Part shown: piece after piece, positions 45,201-56,178 of the stretch
Numbering within the stretch: the first letter of the stretch is position 1
How the letters are laid out: each line of letters opens with the position of its first letter
Assembly: GCA_010909165.1 (NCBI GenBank)
Contig: VJWM01000249.1
Location: 62,001 to 126,000, forward strand
Length of the DNA stretch: 64,000 nt
Origin: Anthoceros angustus
Taxonomy: Eukaryota > Streptophyta > Anthocerotopsida > Anthocerotales > Anthocerotaceae
Reading direction: 5' to 3'
Made by a program: the position numbers and the translations under genes
The notes under the pieces: model-generated
What the model saw: only the letters and a program-made list of their open reading frames with translations
Databases searched by the model: none
Told to the model about the DNA's origin: nothing

Positions 45201-46539
45201 ACTCCCCGAGCCCACCCCGCCTCTTCAGAGCCTCCTTGAAATGGATTCGTTCAGAAGGTCCAGGAGCACGGGCTTTCAATCCAGCAGCTACAGCAGCCAC
45301 CTCTCCGACATCAGATTCAGGTGAAGATAGGCCAGCCCTTGTCCTACCTCTTCCAAACCGATCCTTCTCCGATAGATCAGTGACATGCTCAGGATCTCCC
45401 ATAAGCACTTCCCATTCTACATCACCCTCATACGCCATGTCATCATGCCGCCGTTTCCTGGGTTGCCGAGGAGGTGGAGGAGGAGGTGGTGCTCGCTTCC
45501 CCGCTTTTCGACGTTCCTTGATACTGCCCTTCCCAAGGCCTGTGCCACCATCCTGAGAAGCTTTACGGCTCTTCCCAGTCCCAGTGCCATCATCCTGAGA
45601 AGCTTTACGGCCCTTCCCAGTCCCTGCCTTATCATCCTGAGAAGCTTTACGCGACCGTTTCGAGGGCTTCTGCTTAGACGACCCTGCAGACTGCCGCTTC
45701 TTGCTTCCAGAGGTGCTGGCAACATCCCTGGATGACCCCTTTCCTTCCAGAGAACCTCTACCGGCCTTGCTGTCTGAGAGGCTAACAGGGACAGGTAGCT
45801 CAGGATCCTCTTGCTTCTGTGCTGATTGCTGGCCACCTGTTTCCTGCATATCCTCATCGTCATCATCAGGCATGTCAGAATCATGAGCATCTTGTCCTTC
45901 ATCCTCTCTCTCACACGTCCCTCCCCCGGATCCTCCATCCGTAAAAGCAGCTTGAGCATCACCCACCTGATCGGTCTTGACAGCACTTCCATCCAAGGGC
46001 TGGGCACCAGAGGAGGAGGCCCTGAGAGCCTGCTCACTTGTGGTGGTGGCCACGGCACCAGATCTTTTCCTGGCCAGGGCCTTAGTCTTTTTCATAAAAC
46101 CAAACAGGCTGAGGCTGTCATCGTCGTCTTCACCATCATCGCGGCTGTTTGATTTCATGATGGAGAGTTCAGCGGAGTTGTGGAGCTTGGGCAGGGAGCG
46201 TCTCTTGCTGTAGACCTTGGGACCCGTGCCGTCCTTACCCTCAGCAGCTGGTGCCCCGTCCTCCACAGGGACATCAGCAGCAGAAGCACCGGAAGACATA
46301 TCCAAGGGTACATCCTTAAAAGGGGAAGCCGTAATATCTGCATCAATTAAATGCAAAGCCCCCGAGACTGGGCCGAGACAGGAATGTTCTCCTGTCTGCT
46401 GCTCTTGCCCCTGCCCTTGCCCTTGCCCTTGCCCTTGCCCTTGCTCCTGTTTCTCTTCCTGCTCCTCCTGTTCCTGCCCCTGTTCCATGTCTGCCGGATG
46501 CAGAAAGCAGTCTCCTGCTGCCTTCATGCTTGCGGGCAT
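39234..46539 (-). CDS. LDL3: LSD1-LIKE 3-type histone lysine demethylase (SWIRM and amine oxidase)
   Basis: FAD-dependent nuclear demethylase; Arabidopsis LDL3 acts on H3K4 methylation. Eight exons join in phase to about 2067 residues: 46539-45188, 45033-44892, 44687-41775, 41522-41429, 41351-40876, 40709-39612, 39481-39407, 39287-39234. The N-terminus is disordered and charged, then a SWIRM-like region (KILGLWDRDVKCILSVEDC, VREIHEFLEIH, GYINTGLAVKKENFLHVEKD). The FAD motif is VVVVGAGPAGLTAARHLQRM with VLEARNRVGGRVYTDRSSFS and DLGASIITGVEAD; the C-terminal part of the oxidase has SRGAYSYVALGASGEDYDIL and VFFAGEGT. The distal tail, typical of LDL3 rather than LDL1/2, includes GTQLLRLCVRLLLSVATDLF, DIRAVAGQLVKKWVEVF, PKIPSFHKFSKQEQ and RSLVDKYIEKY. 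Exon 6 holds a heptad minisatellite. A substrate-domain spacer (about 43.0-43.45 kb) contains a duplicated 100-bp block. The first exon also has a GQGQGQ run. Confidence 0.94.
40155..40480 (-). repeat. 21-bp coding minisatellite in LDL3 exon 6
   Basis: About 14 head-to-tail 21-bp units, plus-strand core GATCCCGATGGCCACCAGAGT, encode the heptad HRDHSGG on the LDL3 strand. Central copies are nearly identical; edge copies drift (HRDQSGG, LRDHSGT, HRDTSGT). Unit length keeps the frame. Confidence 0.95.
43105..43320 (-). repeat. Duplicated block of about 117 bp in LDL3 exon 3
   Basis: Two adjacent related copies encode DTAACQIESTHAKPSLCDS and DSAACQVESTHARPSSCDS followed by GGLDTRDN/SxLPSS. They lie in a spacer inside the amine oxidase domain, where the substrate-binding half has a long insertion. 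The frame is kept. Confidence 0.85.
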
Positions 46540-47300
46540 CAGCAAGAGCAACAGAGCGGGAGCACAAATGCAACTTTAGGTTTTCAAGCGAAACAGAGAG
46601 AACGGAGGGAGCAGCTGGTGGCACCTCCCGTGGAGCGGACTTGCAGCTTACATCAGCCTGCATCCCTGACCACTGCTCTCCTCGTCTGGCATACTATAGG
46701 CTGGCCAAGAGGCCAAGGCCGTGATTGCCCTGGCCTTTGCCTCTGCACAAGGCACCGAAGCTGGCAGTGATACGCAATTCCACATGACATCCAGCTAGAG
46801 CCCCGGCCGACAACGCCATGTCTGTTTGCCGGGCTGGGCGACAATCCGACCACACGCGAGTGCTCGCAATCTAAAACTTGCTGCCACACAACACAGCAGT
46901 TGACGGCCAGCTATACTGGAGCCTTCGCTGCTTCGTTCACGGTGCAGGCGTGGGCAAAGGTCCACAGCCTCGACGGGACGGAACGGCTATGACTGACCGA
47001 GCGTCCTTCGATCCAAGAGAAAGGCCAGTGGGCGCCCCACTTGAATCAATCACGGCATGCATTTGGCAATGGCATCACTACGCGCACACCTTCCTTGATC
47101 CCTTCTTCCTATGTATTTCCTAGGCCACAACATTGGCCACGCTCCCAACAGGCCGACACCCAATTACAAAAACATACTTAACACAGGAGGACCGTTTCAT
47201 GTTCAGCATAAATTAAAAAGCGGAGGAGAATTTACAGGACCGCATTTGTACATGCTGGACTTAAAACGACCCGACCCGACCTCTTGCTCTCTCTCTCTCT
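46540..47300. promoter_or_regulatory. LDL3 upstream region and MRS2 3' flank
   Basis: 760 bp between the LDL3 start and the MRS2 stop, both on the minus strand. No gene or repeat is recognised. It must contain the LDL3 promoter. A CT run (about 47287-47301) lies immediately beyond the MRS2 stop codon. Confidence 0.45.
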
Positions 47301-49348
47301 TCACATCAAATGCTGCCGCTTGAAGCACCAATAAAACGCCAGGAACATCAGAAGGCCACAAGACCCAGCTATGATAAGAACCCACTTGAAAGCTCGAGGT
47401 TCTTCAAACAGCCACAGCGGGATGTTCATACCGAACACTCCTGCAACCACTCCAAAAAAGGTGAACACGAAAGTGAGAGTCGTGAGCATCAGCTCATATC
47501 GGATGAGTTGGTTCCGAACATTGTCCTGCCACGCAGACAACCAAACAGAGAGGTGTGAATCGACCCATTTAAGTATCCAACGGAACCAGAGCAGATCTCG
47601 GTGCATCATCATAAGCATACCAGCTGAATGTTGATGAAGTCCTCCGTGTCGTCAATGAACTCTTTTAACTGTATGTACATCAGGTGACTCGAGTTAGAGC
47701 ACTGACATGTGTGTGGCAAGCTCATCTCTCTTTCATTTCAACAAAACCGTCTCATCTAGCTGCTCAGGCACTCCACGCCGCAAGACAGTAAATCAAACCA
47801 GGACTTCAACAGGGCTTTCAAAGAGTTAGTGGAAGCTATACCGACGTCAGTTTGCTGAGAGTCCCGTCAATCACCACAAAGTAAGCTTCTAACAACATTT
47901 CCAGCTCCTCCACCCTTTCAGCACCACTATCCGAGAAACTGTCTCTTGCCATGCTTAATGTCCTCTCCAAAGCTTTAGAAGCTGCTTTTGGCGAAGGAGG
48001 GCACGAGTGAGAGGCGAGAGACCCTACTGATCCTTGCGACAGTGGAGCGTAGCCTGGATAGCCTGTTCCCCCCTTCTTCGCTGTTAAATACATTTCGTGC
48101 ATATCACCATCATCGTCCATCAGTTGTTCTATCTCATCCCTGACCTGAGACAGAATCCAGTCAAGAACATGTCAGAGGAGAGAGGAAGGACAGTAGGCAC
48201 ACCTTGCACTGAATATTCCCTTCCAAGACATCAGAGAGACTTCTGCCTTAAATCCGTACCTTCTGGACCCGATTTGTACAAGCAACAAGCCTGCACTTCA
48301 ACTTACGCACCAGCTCCAGGTTCAGAGTGCTGATCTTACTAGTAAGCTCATCAAGCACTGGCCAGGCCTCGTTCTCAAGGGCAGTGGCCTGGATAAGAGA
48401 AGAACACAATTAAGAGAGATTTTGCCCAGGCCTTCAAGCTGCAACACCATATACCTATCATTACATCGAAATGAGGTACTAGTAGGTCTCCCACTTGAAC
48501 TGCCCCCCAACTACCTATGTGCAGTGAGGAACCTTGATGTGAGAGAGGTGCAAAAACTTGTACCTCCAAGACACTGAAATAGAGCTTTCACAACTGTGCT
48601 CGCAGGCAGAAATTGATAAAGGAGGGACATGCATCACCTAGAACAAATCCTACTACAAGCAACAGTTACTGCTAGCATGACACATGAAAGTGATTATCAC
48701 TTTCATGTGTCATGACGAGAAAAGATCACACACCTGAGAATCGAGAAATGTACAGGCTGCTTCCAAGGCAACCTCAAGTGCTCGAAATTCGAAAGGTAAA
48801 TCGTCAGCAGATGAGCCACTGAACATATCGCCATCATTGCTAATATGCTCTCTTACTGCATGACCACCTTTCTGTTCAGATATAGGTCGCCCACCAGGGG
48901 ACCTCCACTTAAAATTCGAAACATCCGAAAGATGCTTGGTGGACAGACGCCTTTTAAGCTCTTCAACATATTGTTGAACATAGCGATCCTGGGAGTCCAA
49001 AACAAAGACCTCATCCGCAGTTATTATGCACCTGATCTGTTCTAAATTAACTACAATTGCCTTCTCCCGTCCAAGAATTGTGGATGGATATACAAAGTTA
49101 GGATCTAAAAGGCGTAGATCACGAGCCGGCAACTCACAGCGCTTCATAAGTGAAGCCTTATCTACCTCGAGGTTTTCAGAAGTCCCAGAAGAAGTAATTT
49201 TCACCCAGTTCTTAACATACTGCCCCCGTTTTTTAATTTGCTGGCCATCCATGCCCTGAAAAAGAGGTCGCACCGGTCCGAGCGGGCGACCAGGACCCTC
49301 GGAGGTCTGGAGCCGAGGGGGAAGGAGTCGAGCCTTCAGGTCCCCCAT
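47301..49348 (-). CDS. MRS2: MRS2/CorA-type magnesium channel
   Basis: MRS2/MGT proteins are pentameric CorA-superfamily Mg2+ channels of plant membranes. Five exons join in phase: 49348-48734, 48388-48260, 48144-47842, 47668-47621, 47525-47301, giving 439 residues, the usual family length. Seen: KITSSGTSENLEVDKASLMK, RDLRLLDPNFVYPSTILGRE, EDFINIQL after FIDDTE, and the coiled-coil stalk (LDELTSKISTLNLELVRKLK, VRDEIEQLMDDDGDMHEMYL). The pore signature GMN is in VVAGVFGMNIPLWLFEEP, between the two C-terminal membrane helices (LMLTTLTFVFTFFGVVAGVF and KWVLIIAGSCGLLMFLAFYW). The ATG at 49348 (MGDLKARLLPPR) is first in frame. No clear plastid or mitochondrial presequence is seen, so the membrane is not assigned. 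Confidence 0.96.
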
Positions 49349-51565
49349 GATCAAATTCTAAAATCACGCAAAGATGCTCAGCTCCACGGACCTTCATACA
49401 TTCATTCGCATCTTTCCCTAATTCATGCACGGAAATCGTGAAACAGTTTCACAACCTCATGTGCTCCCCGCCCGCATCTGTCATAGCAAACCAGCTCATT
49501 CCAAGCGCACTTGCACTTTGCCAGGTGCTGGCTGCAGCAGGTCACGAGTGCCCTTCCACCTGCACCGTCCCGCCGGCATAGGCAAAACAAGACAATTCCA
49601 CGCTACTATCTTCCTCAGCCCCACCCATCCCGGACCAGTAGAGCACCGCCCTGAATGCAATTCCGGCAGTTGGCTCCCACCATCGCCAGCCTCTGAATGA
49701 AGGATCAGCATAGGACACGGTAAGCCTGCAACCGCAACACCGCAGCTCAATTGCACAGGCACTGCATGGTCCAGCTCCGGAGCTCCCGGCAGTCTGCGGC
49801 TAGTGAAACTGCAAGTCTTGTATAACCAAGGTTAGTGAGAAGTGAAGTCAGCGAAGCGCGCGATGAAGGAGGTACCTAGTCTAGGTCATCTGATGCAGGC
49901 AGCACCGAGCCAGTGGCAGAAGGAAGCAGACGGGCGGAGGAGTACCCATAAAGAGCATGTTTGGTGGATACAAACTCCCTTCTCCTTTTTAACAAATATA
50001 GACAACTTAGAGGCCGAAAACCCCACTTACCGAGACACTTGTTGCTCCATTTGATTGTCTCCCTTGGGGTCTCCCTTCGATGGGGTCACGGCTCACCCAT
50101 CTCTTCTTTCAACAAAGAGTTGCGATTGTTTTGCTCATCGACTCATCGTTGTTTTCCTTATTGGAGCCGATGCAGCAATGTATGGCAGCCCTTATTCTCG
50201 GGCAAAGATAAAGGTGGGGAGTTTTAGTGGGTGAGGGAGTTCTTCCCAAGTCCCACATAACCTGCGATGGTATCTAGGCACGTACTCAGATGACCTCGGG
50301 AAGAGTAAAGTCTCTTCCTGTTGGGATGATACGATGTGTAACATAGGGGAATCAGAACCCTTGCTGAAGATTTCTCCCCCGGGGTTGTTTTGATTTATTT
50401 TCAAAATACCAAATTAAAAAAAAAATTCCTTACATAAGGACATGTCAGGCAAAAGCATGAGCTTAGGCATGAGGAAGTATCTTTCCCAACCAAGTGGGGA
50501 TGCATTGAGAAGTGCATTCCAAGGATATTAAGCAAGTGATAAGGAATGAAAGGTCCTAGTTGTAAGTGCCCCTTGGAAACTATATCTGGGAGTTTGAGCC
50601 TTCTAGGGTAGAAGAAGGACAGTCAGACTGAATTTTATAAGGGGGGGAGACATACTGGAGCCTTGCTCCTTGCCGCTTTCCTGTTACAATGAGTACTATA
50701 CACCACAGTCCTGTTTGGCTTCGTTGTTGAGTATGACCAGTCAGATGATTGAGGAGGATTCAGCATAAACTATGCTCTAGCTGATGGCCGATGACTAACG
50801 ATTTCTTCTCTACTGTGGTGTGCCATATGAATGCTAAGCTTCTAGGTCGTTCCAACTTCTCCTCGTGGAAGCAAGAGGAGCTGCTTTCTACCATCCCACA
50901 ATACTATTGTATAAAGCTCCGTTCCACTCAGGATGCGAATCCTACAGGGCAAGTGTGTATGAGGGATTTGAAAGTACGGAATCTAACCATAAGTGCACGA
51001 GTGTGAATCCTCCAAGCCATAGCTATTTGTGAGCCAAGCATTTCCTCACTTGTGGAAGTTCATAGCATGCATGTGTTACACCCCCTTTTCTTCTCCCATT
51101 ACTAATATCTACAACAGTGCCACCCCCGGCGGGACCAACTCTAGGCGTGGAGGCGGGACTTCAACACATCTGCAGCACCTGGTAACTACATAACCACCTT
51201 TATCTTCCCCCATAGTACGCACCACAACCCTGTTAGTTTCTAATTATGCCGAAGCTCAAGAGGATCTGAAGCTTACCTCGTATGTCCATAAATTGCTTGC
51301 CAAGAAGGTCACGAGTTTCCTGCGAAATAGAACACCTGTTAGGATAACACCTCTAGTAACCCCGTTTGGGATCCAACATGCACCACTTGCACTTAGAAAG
51401 CTCTGGATGGATGGGACTATTGTTAGGACCTACTTGTAGCAGACTTGCTGACCTTGTTCCCCTTTCCCCCTAAGCTACCTGCCCTGGATTGACTATGAGA
51501 CCAGCCAGATGGCCTAGTCTAGGTCGGATACCTCTTGAGGTGGAAGGTATGGAGATCATCCGATT
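49349..51565. other. MRS2 upstream region, then transposon-derived DNA
   Basis: 49349-49900 presumably contains the MRS2 promoter and leader. From about 49950 rightwards only short frames appear, plus the LTR-like repeat at 50313-50428 and a GGGGGGGAGACATACTGGAG segment at about 50640 that may belong to the Gypsy element whose gag begins at 51.57 kb. No other gene recognised. Confidence 0.45.
50313..50428 (-). repeat. LTR-like dispersed repeat, copy 2
   Basis: Reverse complement of 5750-5865 with very few differences (CTCTTCCTGTTGGGATGATA ... CAAAATACCAAATTAAAAA). It lies about 1.1 kb left of a Gypsy gag remnant, which could place it in the same element's LTR, but no PBS was found between them. 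Confidence 0.8.
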
Positions 51566-52464
51566 TTGCCACATTTTTACGGGACCCCCTTAGAGGACCT
51601 TGATGAACATCTCTTGACATTCGAACGAATACTGAAAAATAGAATGTTAGGAACTAAGAAGAAAATGTTGAAGAACTTTCCGGCATCCCTGCAAGTAGAG
51701 GCTGAGGTCTGGTTTGATAGCTTGGGAGATCCAAGTGCACTGGATTGGTCAGGATTGTACACTGCTTTCTTGACGCAATTCCGAAGCAAGACCTTTCTGA
51801 AGGATTGCAAAGAAGAGCTCAGCTACTTGTCCAGGGTGACAAAGAGGACATCACCGAGTATGTAGAACGAACACGGGGCCTTGTCAAGAAGCTGGAATAC
51901 GCCTCCCTGACAAAGAAGATGAAGAAAGTCAAGTCCAAGTTTGTGATGGGACTCCAGGACGAATTCTACACGAGGAAAATGGAGGAGGAAGCAGTTGACC
52001 TGAACGCTGTAGTATCACTGGCATTAGAAAGGAGGAAGCCTTGTACAAGGTTCAGACCTGAGCGACTAAGACACCGAGTTGGCCGGAGTCCAAGCCGGAG
52101 CCTAAGCCGATCTCCAGAGCCTACTATCAAAAGCAAGGAGAGGGCTAAGGAGGAGGCACTGAAACTTGACCTCAGCTCACAGCTGCTCAACGAACTCTCG
52201 GAGTTGAGAGCAGTTATCAAGAAACTAGAGGTTGAGAAGGAGGAAGCATTTGGCAGAACATTGAAACCAAGGGAGCCGTGTAAGAAATGCGGATCAGCTG
52301 AACACACCACACGCTATTGCCTCAAGGTCTGTAGGTACTTTGGCGGGAGTGAGCATTTGGAATGGAGGTGTGCAAAGGCACCACCGCGAGACCCCCAAGC
52401 AGCCATTGGTGCTGTGACTTTTGTGTTAAATATACTTGTTAAAATTTCTGGTCTGTGTGGCTGA
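51566..52464 (+). mobile_element. Gypsy-type retrotransposon gag remnant, frameshifted
   Basis: Gag capsid-like sequence in one frame (DLDEHLLTFERILKNRMLGT, FPASLQVEAEVWFDSLGDPS, LYTAFLTQFRSKTFLKDCKE) continues in another (GDKEDITEYVERTRGLVKKL, SKFVMGLQDEFYTRKMEEEA) after a one-base shift near 51835. An Arg/Ser-rich block (RSPSRSLSRSPEP) precedes one intact CCHC knuckle, CKKCGSAEHTTRYC. A second knuckle-like stretch is degenerate, with Phe where the second Cys should be. No protease or RT follows, so the element is truncated after gag. Confidence 0.9.
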
Positions 52465-53640
52465 TATTTATAGTGTTTGCAGATATGAGGAGCGAATCCC
52501 TACTAGAAAGGGCAGCCTATGTTACACTTTATGTTAAGATTTGGACCCCTGGATGTAACACTCATGTTGCAATTTTGGAGCCATATAACACTTTTTGGGC
52601 TCCTTGTTACACTTTGGCTTGGAAACTAGACCACAGCTTTTGTTGCAATCATGTTGTAATGGTGTTGCAATTATGTTGAGATGAAGTGAGAGGTGCCCTC
52701 TCTCCACATTGCAACATGATTGCAACATCTGAAGTGTTACGAGAGAAGTCTTGCAACACTTTTCTAGGCTTGGTACGGAACCTTCTCCCCATCTACCATT
52801 CTCTTTTTACTTTTGTCCTATGGAATACCAAGTTTTACATAGTCGTTTCTACTAATACGCCCATCAATACCACCACACATAAATACCCATATCAATACGC
52901 TCTTCATACGATATGTGTATCATTTAAGATGATATATACGATATCGTATTTTCAATTATATATGTTTATATTATATTATATTATATTTTGTATGTAATAA
53001 ATATGTATGTCATACGAGTTACGTACGTATGCTAGTCTGTACATGTTCATTATATGGTACTTTGTATTTGCTATTTGTGAAAATCTCAACGCATATTTAT
53101 GCCTTAAATTTCTAGCACAATAGCCTATTTTTCTCTATCCAGTGCCTCCTAAAAAGGCACATCTTGAATTTCATCGACTGCCTCCTCTTCTGCCTCCATG
53201 TTCTCCTCTCACATCGCCATTACGTGTCCCCCACGGCCGAACTCACGACTTCTCCCGGCTCTTTTAACGCACTTTGAATGTTTCCCCTAGTCCTCCTCCT
53301 TCTCTCTCCCCTAGACAAGCGCCTCATGTCCGCACGCCTTTTTGCCCCTGCCTCGACCATGGCTACTGTTGGCTGCTCCACTCATGTCCTCCCTCTGCCA
53401 CCCGCCTCTTCCACTCCCTTGTGTTGTTTTCACTGTCCACACTCAACACATGTCTGTTACTTGCTGGTGACAGTACACTCGCCCTTCTCTGTGCTACAGC
53501 ACCCGGATCTGACCCTCCAAATATGTCCCTCCTACCATGCACCAGCCTTGTCACTCCCTATTCACCCAAGATTCTGCCCTACTAGCATCGCCTTCTCTAA
53601 CGTCACATCACAGTCTGGTTACGCATCAAATAAAATTTTG
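52465..53640. other. A/T-rich region with inverted repeats, no recognised gene
   Basis: Contains the 15-bp inverted repeat at 52642-52726, a TATA-rich stretch (52880-53000) with the perfect palindrome ATACGATATCGTAT, and CT-rich sequence from 53270. Frames at 53274-53646 are Pro/Ser-rich without family features. Confidence 0.5.
52642..52726. repeat. 15-bp perfect inverted repeat
   Basis: GTTGCAATCATGTTG at 52642-52656 pairs exactly with CAACATGATTGCAAC at 52712-52726 around a 55-nt loop. Related TTGCAA/CATGTT words occur around it (52560-52760). It could be a small non-autonomous element or a solo palindrome. Confidence 0.85.
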
Positions 53641-54345
53641 AGGTAGAAAATCACAGCATGGAATGGGTATTGGCCTCACCTTGCAGCTGTACATGTACAT
53701 GAGCCCCCGCCATTCTTCCATCGCCTTCCCTAACTTCACATCATATTTTGGTTACGCATCAGCTGAAAGTTTGAGATAGGAAATAACAGCATGGAATGGG
53801 TCTTGGCCTGACCTTGCAACTACTTGCAGTTGTACATGTACACGAGACACCCCACCATGCTACTATCGCCTTCTCTAACATCAAATCACACTAGCTAGTT
53901 ACATAGCTGAAAATTTGAGAGGAAATCACAGCATGGAATGGGTATTGGCCTCACCTTGTACATGTACATGAGCCCCGCCATTCTTCCATCGCCTTCCCTA
54001 ACTTCACATCATATTTTGGTTACGCATCAGCTGAAAGTTTGAGATAGGAAATAACAGCATGGAATGGGTCTTGGCACGACCTTGCAACTACTTGCGGTTG
54101 TACATGTACAGACACCCACCATGCTACTATCGCCTTCTCTAACATCAAATCACACTAGCTAGTTACGCTGAAAATTTGAGAGGAAATCACAGTATTAGAA
54201 CATGTCTTGGCATGACCTTGCAATGCTCTGCAAGTACAAGATCGCTTGCGGCTATACACGTGATCCCGCCCGCCACCATCCCTTCACCAACGTCATGTCA
54301 CTGCGGTTACGCATTTGAAAATTTGAGACAGAAATCACACGGCGA
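53641..54345 (+). repeat. Satellite with alternating A/B monomers (higher-order repeat)
   Basis: Five to six monomers of about 135-150 bp, each with AAATAACAGCATGGAATGGG or AAATCACAGCATGGAATGGG, CCTTGCA, GTACATGTACA and TATCGCCTTCTCTAAC or CATCGCCTTCCCTAAC. Monomer starts are near 53646, 53780, 53920, 54046, 54182 and 54333. Types alternate A-B-A-B, and the two A-B dimers (about 53646-53919 and 53920-54181) are more alike than neighbouring monomers are, so amplification was dimeric. Confidence 0.88.
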
Positions 54346-54555
54346 GCGGGCCTCCTCCTCTTCCTTTCCCTCTCCCCCTCCTCCTTCTTCCTATCTCCCC
54401 CTCCTCTTCCTTCCCCTCTCTCCCTCCTCTTGCTCCTCTTCTTTTCCATCTTCCTCTCCTCCTCCTTATAATCTCCCCCTCCTGTCCTTTCACTTTCCCC
54501 CTCCTCCTCCTTCCCTCTCGCCCTCCCTCCTCCTCCTCCTCCTCCTCCTCAAGGT
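54345..54555 (+). repeat. Polypyrimidine tract (CCTCCT/CTTCC)
   Basis: About 210 bp of nearly pure C/T on the plus strand, ending in (CTC)n. It directly follows the satellite and precedes the unrecognised multi-exon gene. Mirror-symmetric purine/pyrimidine segments of this kind can form triplex DNA. Confidence 0.92.
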
Positions 54556-54626
54556 AATTTGTAGTGGCTGCGTTTTGTTATTGGTGTGGTTTGGTAACCT
54601 TTTCTGACATTTGCGGATTTCGCAGA

Positions 54627-56178
54627 TATGATCGTTCAGGGCAAGCAAAACAAGTAGCAGCAGCAAGGGTTCTTGTTCCTGGGGAACGAAGATCCTACAA
54701 AGAGTTACTAAATGAATAACTTAATCGGATGCAAGACAACCTGCGGGGAGTTCTTCCATCAACTGTACTCGATGTGACTCGAGAAGTTGTTTTCGCGAGT
54801 CAGGATGAAGATTTAAGTGTATCTCTTCATGAGGAAAATCGTTTTGGCCTGAAAATGTTTTGATATTGTTTGGATGTACAAGCCTGAGGTCAATTTGTTT
54901 CCTTTACAAGTGCCACGTGTTGAGAATGTAAGTGAGGAATTTGTATACTGTTTTTTCAGAATTACCGCTATATTGTAGGGTGTCCGGACTCTTGTTTTAT
55001 TGTCAGGTTTATGCTGCCTGTTGCCACCCCTGTTATCCATCATGAGAATAGACCGCTAACAATGTCAACAGTACACCAGATATTCCTCGAAGTGGCGTTT
55101 GGCGTCCTGAAGTTCAGATTATTACTGTCATGGTTTTTTTAATTGTAAGGTCCTTTTTGGTGATGTGTTTTAACCCTTCGTGTTATTTTGACAGGTAAAG
55201 GATGATGGAGCCATAGATGCAAATAAAGTATTTAAAAGCAGTGTTTATGATCAACAGGTGAATAAGAGCAGACCAACAACAGGGTCTTTCATTCAAATCC
55301 AAAATAATGACAATGTTAAGTTATTGTATGATTTTTTTGCCCTTCTATTTCTTTCGGAGTTGGTCTGATTCTTTTTTTTTGGCAGAATTCGAACCCATAT
55401 ACTAAAGATAAAATCTCGGCCACCAGTTTGGGCAGCCTTACAGTTCCACATTTCAACATTGATGATGCAGTGGCCCCTCAGTTGCACGCTATTGTGCCAA
55501 GTGATTGTGATGAGACGTCTGAAGTGCAACAGGAAAGAAATGTGGCCATATTATCTCTGGGTGGTATTGCAAAATGGAACTGGCAATGGAAATTCAAGTA
55601 GTTTTGAGCAACGTCTTGCGGACATCTCCCGAGAACGGGAATTGGAGTACGATCGACAAAAACAGGAAAGGGATTTTCAACGACAAAAAGATATAGAGGC
55701 ACTGATTGAGAGGCCAAGGCGTAAAGCTATTGAACTACGAGTGTCGAAGCAAAGAGAGAAAGCTCTTGAGATTCAGAGGCGGAAGAATGTGGAAAGAAGT
55801 CAAGAACACTTGAAACATCAAGAAAAACTCAAACAGCAGCAGAAAGAGCAGCAAGAAAATCGAAGATTGCAGTGGGAAAGACAACAAAAGCAGAAAGTTG
55901 ATAATGGGCCTGCAGGGGTATCCACTGCCACCCACGCAAACTCGTCGAGATCAGTAAGTGATCTTGTCTGCCTTTTATTTTATTTAGCAGAGTGAAAACT
56001 AATGTTTGTGTTTTGTTCAGGTTGTGACTTACAGGAAGATGAACAATTTTTTCAAAGTCCCCATTTTCATCAACTCGGGAACTATGACAATGTTGTACAA
56101 GTTGTGCCAATCAAACCAAGTGGTTGTGAAAATTACATTTTCAATTTGTATAATTGTACAGTCAATTTTCCAAAATAA
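54627..56178 (+). CDS. Unrecognised multi-exon gene encoding a charged coiled-coil protein (possibly decayed)
   Basis: I do not recognise the family. Coding-like segments with matching splice sites: about 55195-55257 (DDGAIDANKVFKSSVYDQQ before GTGAAT), about 55386-55520 (NSNPYTKDKISATSLGSLTV), a coiled coil at 55590-55953 (FEQRLADISRERELEYDRQK, then Lys/Gln/Arg-rich), ending before GTAAGT, and a last exon 56035-56178 (EDEQFFQSPHFHQLGNYDN ... NLYNCTVNFPK, stop 56176-56178). Upstream, 54627-54860 is coding-like (GVLPSTVLDVTREVVFASQD) but holds one in-frame TAA. The frame of 55386-55520 and that of the coiled coil differ, so an intron or indel lies near 55540-55600. Real intron signals suggest a host gene or captured gene fragments. 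Start and 5' exons are uncertain. Confidence 0.45.

Noticed and set aside
49496-49762. Minus-strand frame upstream of MRS2 as a separate small gene
   Set aside because: No family features; position and composition fit promoter or leader sequence.
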